A DNA stretch of 9,905 nt. Source: Chitinispirillales bacterium. GTDB taxonomy: Bacteria; Fibrobacterota; Chitinivibrionia; Chitinivibrionales; Chitinispirillaceae. The translations under genes were made by a program, and so were the position numbers. The DNA lies in assembly GCA_031254445.1 (NCBI GenBank), contig JAIRUL010000032.1, positions 1 to 9,905 on the forward strand. The letters are read 5' to 3'. Positions 5,567 to 9,905 of the stretch are shown here, piece after piece. The notes beneath the pieces were generated by a model that was given only the letters and a program-made list of their open reading frames with translations, was not told where the DNA came from and did not search any database. Positions within the stretch are counted from its first letter, which is position 1. Each line of letters starts with the position of its first letter.

Positions 5567-7936
5567 ATGAAAAATATATTAATTGCCGCTTTCCCCGCCC
5601 TCTTGCTGGTTTTGGCAGCTGGAAATCTCGCCGGCGCGGAGGCGAAAACGCTTGATACCCTAGCAATCGAAGGGCTCGTAGTCGTCAAACCGGACAACGT
5701 TTCCGACGCGGTTCTCTTGCGCGCTGGCAGCGAGTTTACCCCTGCCGATGTGCAGGAGTCTATACGCAGGCTCTATAAGCTTGGGCATTTCCGCAAAATA
5801 GACTTTATCATAGGCGCGGAGACCGACTCAAGCGTCTCGCTAACGCTGTCGCTTGAAGAGTTCCCGCTTGTTGACGCTGTAGAGTTCTTTGGAAATAAGA
5901 AGATAAAGAAGAAAGAGCTTGAGGAGAAGAAGCTGCATAGGCACTACAACGCTCCGATGTCGGACGCGCAGCTGCATAAGAGCCGGCAGGCGATATTGGA
6001 TTTGTACGCCGACAAGGGCTACCTCTTGGCCAAGGTCGACGCCGAGGTGATAAATACGAGCGTCCCGGGCAACGCGATTGTCAAGTACACGATAGACGAG
6101 GGTCCGAGGGTCAAGGTCAAGACTATCGTGTTTAAGGGCGCCGGCGACGCTAAAGCGGGCTGGCTTGCGCGGCTTACGCGCCGCAAGGATGCCGGCGGGG
6201 GCGCAAGCGAAGTGACGAGGGGCTGGCTTATGCGCCGCTTCAAGACAAAAGAGAACCGCTGGTGGCGCTCCGGCGACTTCAACTACGATTTGTACCGCGC
6301 GCACTTAGACACGCTCGTCATGCACTATAATGATAAAGGGTTCTTAGACGCCGCAATCGAGCGCGACACGGTTTGGTATTCGGAGGACAAGCGCGACATA
6401 TTCATAGAGATAACGGTAAACGAGGGGCGCAAGTACTACGCGGGCGACGTCGCGTTCGTGGGCAACAACATCATTGAGTCCGACGCGCTGTTGCCGAAAG
6501 TCGCGCTCGCGAAAGGGAAGCCGTTTCGGAAGAGCCAGTTCGAGATGACCAAGTATTTGGTGGAGACGGCCTATAGGGAGGAGGGGTATCTCTGGGTAAG
6601 GGTGGACGACAAGCGGTCGTACAAGAGGGGCGAAGAGGCCGACACCGTCGATTTGGTCTTTGAAATTGCGGAAGGCCGTCCGGCCATCGTGCGCAAGATA
6701 GACGTGCGCGGCAACAGCAAGACGTGGGAGAAGGTCATAAGGCGCGAAATCTCGCTTATCCCCGGCCAAAGGTACCGCCAGTCGCTCATGGCTGCGAGCC
6801 AGCAAAACATCATGCGCCAAAACTTTTTCCAAAGCGCCTTGCCCGACATCGTCCCGAACGACGACGGCACCGTAGACGTGGTCTTCGACATCGTGGAGAA
6901 GGACAACATCGGCCAGCTCACGGTGGGCGCGGCCTACAGCGACCAAGACAAACTGACCGGCACGTTCTCCACCGCCATCCCGAATTTCCGCGGGTCGGGC
7001 CAAGAGCTGAAGCTCGAAGTGCAGTACGGGTACTACCGTAAATTAGGCATGATAAGCTTCACCGAGCCGTGGGCGTTCGACACCCCGCTGTGGCTTACGG
7101 GGACAATCTTCGCCGACCAGCAGGTGTACAGCTACTACAGCGGCAACTCAAACGACACCACGACAAGCTACGGTTTTAGGGTCGGCGCGGGCCGCTCGCG
7201 CCTGACGTGGCCCGACAACAAGTTCCGCTTCCAAACCGTCTATCAGCTCAGCCACGAGAAGACAAGCAGGCCAGATATAAACCTTAGCGGCATGAGCATC
7301 GTGGAGACGGGCATAATGAGCAAGCTGCGCTTCAACATCGAACGCTACGACTTGGACATGCCGCTCTTCCCGAACGAGGGTTCGCGGCTAACTATCGCCC
7401 CCGAAATAGCGGGCTTAGGGGGAGACTTCAAGTATCTCAAGGGCACCGTCTCTTACGAAAATTATTTCAGGCTCCCCGGCAAGCTAGTCTTCGGCAGCGA
7501 CGTGAAATTCGGAGCGATAACGAAGCTCTTCGACACCTTGGCTATATCCGGCGACAACCTATTCACCGGCGGCGGCGCATACGGCGACGCGATAATCAGG
7601 GGTTACCCGGACTGGGCGTTCGGCGGGTACCGTTACAGGAACGAGGGCAACGGCATATCGATGTTCTCCGTGAATATGTCGCTGCGCTACCCGATTATCG
7701 ACCAGCAGATATACGTAGGCCTATTCGCCGACATGGGCAACACGTGGACGACTATTGCGGGGATAGACCTCGGCGATCTGTACCGCGGCGTCGGGGGCGG
7801 GCTGCGCATCAATTTGCCGATGATAGGGGTGATGGGGGTGGACGTCGGGTACGGGCTCGACCCGCTTGACAAGAGCGTAATAGACAATAAGCCGCACGGG
7901 GTTAATTGGCATATTATAATGAATAAGGGGTTTTGA
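5567..7936 (+). CDS. bamA: BamA, outer-membrane barrel assembly factor
   Basis: BamA is the central Omp85 protein that folds and inserts beta-barrel proteins into the outer membrane. The 789-residue product has a signal peptide (1 to about 25, cut near GAEA-KT), five periplasmic POTRA domains (about 26-101, 102-179, 180-291, 292-370, 371-446) and a C-terminal barrel (about 447-789). The barrel shows IRGYP at 677-681, the conserved loop-6 (V/I)RG(F/Y) motif, and ends in phenylalanine (IIMNKGF), the usual beta-signal. POTRA3 is about 30 residues longer than usual, with a basic, tryptophan-containing insert (about 196-234). The ATG at 5567 is chosen over the longer frame from 5525, which lies inside clpC: it gives a proper signal peptide and sits 1 nt after the clpC stop. 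GGAG at 5550-5553 lies 13 nt upstream, so coupling to clpC translation is likely. It heads a bamA-skp-lpxD block seen in many Gram-negatives. Confidence 0.94.
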   Translation: MKNILIAAFPALLLVLAAGNLAGAEAKTLDTLAIEGLVVVKPDNVSDAVLLRAGSEFTPADVQESIRRLYKLGHFRKIDFIIGAETDSSVSLTLSLEEFPLVDAVEFFGNKKIKKKELEEKKLHRHYNAPMSDAQLHKSRQAILDLYADKGYLLAKVDAEVINTSVPGNAIVKYTIDEGPRVKVKTIVFKGAGDAKAGWLARLTRRKDAGGGASEVTRGWLMRRFKTKENRWWRSGDFNYDLYRAHLDTLVMHYNDKGFLDAAIERDTVWYSEDKRDIFIEITVNEGRKYYAGDVAFVGNNIIESDALLPKVALAKGKPFRKSQFEMTKYLVETAYREEGYLWVRVDDKRSYKRGEEADTVDLVFEIAEGRPAIVRKIDVRGNSKTWEKVIRREISLIPGQRYRQSLMAASQQNIMRQNFFQSALPDIVPNDDGTVDVVFDIVEKDNIGQLTVGAAYSDQDKLTGTFSTAIPNFRGSGQELKLEVQYGYYRKLGMISFTEPWAFDTPLWLTGTIFADQQVYSYYSGNSNDTTTSYGFRVGAGRSRLTWPDNKFRFQTVYQLSHEKTSRPDINLSGMSIVETGIMSKLRFNIERYDLDMPLFPNEGSRLTIAPEIAGLGGDFKYLKGTVSYENYFRLPGKLVFGSDVKFGAITKLFDTLAISGDNLFTGGGAYGDAIIRGYPDWAFGGYRYRNEGNGISMFSVNMSLRYPIIDQQIYVGLFADMGNTWTTIAGIDLGDLYRGVGGGLRINLPMIGVMGVDVGYGLDPLDKSVIDNKPHGVNWHIIMNKGF

Positions 7937-8022
7937 TAGCCCAGTGTAACAAATGCGCTGTTATAGATGTCAAATAGTATTATATACGGTAAACAATAGG
8001 CGGCAACGCTAATATATCAAAT

Positions 8023-8029
8023 AAGGAGG
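8023..8029 (+). promoter_or_regulatory. strong Shine-Dalgarno of skp
   Basis: AAGGAGG is a near-perfect match to the anti-Shine-Dalgarno, 5 nt before ATG 8035. It is the strongest ribosome site in the window, consistent with an abundant periplasmic chaperone. Confidence 0.85.
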
Positions 8030-8034
8030 GTTTT

Positions 8035-8559
8035 ATGAAGTGGGGATTTAAGGCGGCGGTAATGGCGCTCTTCGCGGCTGCGGCGTTTGGCTCTGCCTCC
8101 GCGCAGCTTAAGATGGGGTACGTCAATTCGGAGAAGATCTTCACCCAATTCGAGGGCACGAAGATCGCTCAGGACAAGTTCAACAGAGAGGTCGCCCGCT
8201 GGGAGCAGGAGGCCTCCAAGCGCGCCAAGGAGATAACCGAGATGAAGGAGCAGCTCGAGAAGCAGAGCCTCCTCCTTAGCGCCGAACGCAAAAAGGCGCT
8301 CGAAGATTCGCTGCGCCAGAAGCTCATACTGCACGAAAAGTTCTTGCAGGAAAAGTTCGGGCAGAAAGGCGAGGTGCTCACTAAAAACGAGGAGCTGACT
8401 AAGCCCATCTTGGAGAAGATCCAGAAGATAATCGACAAAATAGCCAAGGACGAGCAGTTCGATTTCATCTTCGACTGGAGGGCCGGCGGGGTCATATTCG
8501 CGAAGCAGTCTTATGACTTGACGGATCGGGTTTTGGCGCAGCTTGCCAAAGAGAAGTGA
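8035..8559 (+). CDS. skp: Skp/OmpH-family periplasmic chaperone
   Basis: Skp trimers hold unfolded outer-membrane proteins in the periplasm and pass them to the BAM complex. The 174-residue precursor has a signal peptide (1-23, cut after ASA before QLKMGYVN). The mature start LKMGYVNSEKIF is the typical OmpH family opening, followed by a long, charged coiled coil (about 45-115) that would form the tentacles, and a C-terminal strand-helix part (FDFIFDWRAGGVIFAKQSYDLT) that completes the body. Length matches the family (about 160-180). It lies 98 nt after bamA; that gap is AT-rich (TATTATATA near 7978) and might hold a weak promoter, but no good -35 is seen. lpxD follows after a 73-nt gap with a hairpin. 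Confidence 0.92.
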   Translation: MKWGFKAAVMALFAAAAFGSASAQLKMGYVNSEKIFTQFEGTKIAQDKFNREVARWEQEASKRAKEITEMKEQLEKQSLLLSAERKKALEDSLRQKLILHEKFLQEKFGQKGEVLTKNEELTKPILEKIQKIIDKIAKDEQFDFIFDWRAGGVIFAKQSYDLTDRVLAQLAKEK

Positions 8560-8570
8560 CGCGGCGCGAG

Positions 8571-8604
8571 TTGCGGTTGATGCGTACGTATCAACCTATC
8601 GCAA
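8571..8604 (+). other. stem-loop between skp and lpxD
   Basis: Outer arms TTGCG (8571-8575) and CGCAA (8600-8604) enclose inner arms GTTGAT (8576-8581) and ATCAAC (8590-8595). This gives 11 paired bases with a 4-nt bulge (8596-8599) on the 3' side. There is no T-run, so it is not a classical terminator. It ends 16 nt before the lpxD ribosome site, so it could set mRNA stability or relative expression of skp and lpxD. Confidence 0.5.
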
Positions 8605-8632
8605 ATATTGAACATTGAGAAAGGGCGTACAG

Positions 8633-9634
8633 TTGAAACTATCGGCAATAGCGGCGCACATAGGAGCAGAATTCCCGGCAACCAGGGAGGACCCCGACGT
8701 CTTTGGTATCGCGTCGCCGGAGTCCGCGTCGCAGAAACACCTAACGTTTATCTCCGACCCAAAGTATGCCGATCAGGCTAAAACGTGCTCTGCCTGTGCC
8801 GTCATCGTCAAAAAAGGCGCGGCGTTCCCGGAAAAAATTTGCCTTGAAGCGGACGACCCTTACGTGGCCTACGCGCTTGTCGCGCAGCTCTTTGAAGACG
8901 TTGCCCCGCTCTTTGGCGGCGGCGTCCACCCGTCCGCCATAGTTGACAAAACGGCAACCATCGCCAAATCGGCGTCCATCGGCCCCGGTACGGTTATCGG
9001 CGCAAACGCGGCGATAGGCGCAAACTGCCGCATAGGCGCGAACTGCGTAATCGAGCGCGGCGTCCGCATAGGCGAATCGACGCGCGTAGATTCCGGCGCG
9101 GTCGTCCGCTACGATACGGAAATCGGTTCAAGGGTGGTGATACAGTCCGGCGCGGTTATAGGCAGCGACGGCTTCGGCAACGCGCGCGACAAAAACAACG
9201 CGTTCGTCCGCATCCCGTGTTTTGGCAACGTAATAATAGAAGACGACGCCGAAATAGGCGCGTGCGCGGCAATAGACCGCGGGAACTTTGAACCGACGGT
9301 TATCGGCAAGGGCGTGAAGCTAGACAACCTGATCCACATAGCCCACAACGTGGCGATAGGCGAGCACACCGCCATCGCCGCGCAAACGGGAATATCGGGA
9401 TCGACAAAGGTGGGCAAGCGCGTCATAATAGCCGGCCAAGTAGGCTTCGTAGGCCACATAAGCATCGGCGATGATTCGTTTGTCGGCGCGAAGGCGGGCG
9501 TCTCGAAAAATGTGGATCCGGGGGCGAAAGTTACGGGGTATCCGGCGAGGGACTTTATGACGATGCGGCGGATAGACGCGGCATCAAATCAACTGCCGGA
9601 ATTGTTGAAAGAAGTTAAAAAGCTGAGGGGGTAG
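8633..9634 (+). CDS. lpxD: LpxD, UDP-3-O-acylglucosamine N-acyltransferase
   Basis: LpxD transfers a hydroxyacyl chain from acyl-carrier protein to the 2-amino group of UDP-3-O-acylglucosamine, the third step of lipid A synthesis, in the cytoplasm. The 333-residue product (E. coli 341) has an N-terminal uridine-binding domain (about 1-95), a left-handed beta-helix of hexapeptide repeats (about 100-300; for example [18 protein letters not shown]) and a short C-terminal helix ([11 protein letters not shown]). The HIAHN segment at 235-239 aligns with E. coli IAHN, making His238 the likely catalytic base. The start is a TTG at 8633: AAGGG (8621-8625) lies 7 nt upstream and [11 protein letters not shown] is the normal family opening; a TTG at 8615 lacks a ribosome site. 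ATA is its most used isoleucine codon. lpxA and fabZ, common partners, do not follow here. Confidence 0.94.
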   Translation: MKLSAIAAHIGAEFPATREDPDVFGIASPESASQKHLTFISDPKYADQAKTCSACAVIVKKGAAFPEKICLEADDPYVAYALVAQLFEDVAPLFGGGVHPSAIVDKTATIAKSASIGPGTVIGANAAIGANCRIGANCVIERGVRIGESTRVDSGAVVRYDTEIGSRVVIQSGAVIGSDGFGNARDKNNAFVRIPCFGNVIIEDDAEIGACAAIDRGNFEPTVIGKGVKLDNLIHIAHNVAIGEHTAIAAQTGISGSTKVGKRVIIAGQVGFVGHISIGDDSFVGAKAGVSKNVDPGAKVTGYPARDFMTMRRIDAASNQLPELLKEVKKLRG

Positions 9635-9656
9635 GTTGAGTCGTTAAAGTCAAAGT

Positions 9657-9709
9657 CTTAAAATCTTTTAAATCTTTTAAATCTTTAAAATCTTTAAAAT
9701 CTTTAAATC
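9657..9709. repeat. 9-bp AT-rich tandem array (about 6 units)
   Basis: Units of the form AAATCTTTT or AAAATCTTT repeat head to tail. The C of each ATC falls at 9665, 9674, 9683, 9692, 9701 and 9709, giving a period of 9, 9, 9, 9 and 8. The array begins about 20 nt after the lpxD stop and its last unit forms the left edge of copy 2 of the two-hairpin element. A single related unit, ATCTTTAAAATC, lies at 179-190 near copy 1. This is probably a slippage-prone intergenic tract; no coding role is possible because it lies outside any frame of note. Confidence 0.8.
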
Positions 9710-9769
9710 TTTTTCAGACGAAGCCTACGGCTTCATAACGTGTGGCGGCTAAAGCCGCCACACAAAGTC
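9701..9769 (+). repeat. two-hairpin intergenic repeat element, copy 2
   Basis: This 69-nt block is the reverse complement of 31-97 except around one loop. GAAGCC (9720-9725) pairs with GGCTTC (9729-9734), and GTGTGGCGGC (9740-9749) pairs with GCCGCCACAC (9754-9763) around TAAA. The second stem is longer than in copy 1 (10-11 against 8 bp). It is followed by AAAGTC and AACGTC units and then, within 21 nt, by the start codon of the next gene. It lies 66 nt past the lpxD stop. Confidence 0.85.
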
Positions 9770-9789
9770 AACGTCAAAAGATAAAAACC

Positions 9790-9905
9790 ATGAACGTCTG
9801 CCACCTCATCACCTACTACCTGCCGATAACGCAGAACTGGATTTATAACCAGCTTGTCTATAACAAGGAATGCAATTCTACGGTATTGTGCCAGCGGCTT
9901 ATTAA
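9790..9905 (+). CDS. probable glycosyltransferase, N-terminal fragment (runs off window)
   Basis: Only the first 38 codons are present; the frame is open to the window edge. The N-terminus (MNVCHLITYYLPITQNWIYN) resembles the start of GT4-type glycosyltransferases: a short strand, then a P-x-x-x-x-W/F-I-x-N-Q segment like the SETFIxNQ motif of capsule and lipopolysaccharide enzymes, then a second strand (NSTVLCQRL). No nucleotide-sugar-binding part is visible, so the call rests on a short stretch. The ATG lacks a Shine-Dalgarno; the preceding 20 nt are the edge of the repeat element. Its place after lpxD fits surface polysaccharide work, but the repeat block suggests a separate transcription unit. 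Confidence 0.5.
   Translation, partial: MNVCHLITYYLPITQNWIYNQLVYNKECNSTVLCQRLI

Noticed and set aside
9646..9656. AAAGTC-type repeats as CtsR operators
   Set aside because: CtsR sites are two GTCAAA-type heptads with a 3-nt gap (10-nt spacing). Here the period is 6, and the position is far from the mcsA promoter.

Overview
This window looks like a chromosomal segment of a Gram-negative, lipid A-making bacterium, most likely of the Fibrobacterota. The strongest taxonomic clue is a secreted protein made of one FISUMP domain (the 'Fibrobacter succinogenes major paralogous' domain) on the minus strand at 266-871. BamA, Skp/OmpH and LpxD show that an outer membrane is present. The genes are GC-rich but use many ATA isoleucine codons. 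The phylum is an inference; genus cannot be read from this sequence.

Layout. Positions 1-265 hold no gene: there are short hexamer repeats, a two-hairpin repeat element (31-97), a further inverted repeat (129-158) and two hairpins just downstream of the FISUMP gene. FISUMP (266-871, minus) is divergent from a plus-strand gene run. The 380-nt region between them holds a candidate promoter for that run, overlaid by two dyad-symmetric sequences (1111-1141 and 1145-1164). The run is mcsA (1252-1884), mcsB (1881-3014, ATGA overlap), clpC (3121-5565), bamA (5567-7936, 1 nt after clpC), skp/ompH (8035-8559) and lpxD (8633-9634). After lpxD come a 9-bp tandem array, a second copy of the two-hairpin element in opposite absolute orientation (9701-9769), and the first 38 codons of a probable glycosyltransferase that leaves the window (9790 onward).

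How the genes work together. McsA, McsB and ClpC form the protein-arginine phosphorylation and unfolding branch known from Firmicutes: McsB, activated by McsA, marks proteins with phosphoarginine, and ClpC unfolds them for ClpP. The usual repressor gene ctsR is absent from the window, and no CtsR-type operator was seen. BamA, Skp and LpxD belong to outer-membrane construction: barrel insertion, periplasmic chaperoning and lipid A acylation. The tight clpC-bamA junction suggests that cytoplasmic protein quality control and envelope biogenesis are at least partly co-expressed here.

Most of the window is ordinary, well-conserved core genome. The less ordinary parts are the paired hairpin elements and simple repeats at both ends, the dyads over the stress-operon promoter, the altered phosphoarginine-receptor motif of McsB, and several start sites that differ from the longest open frame.
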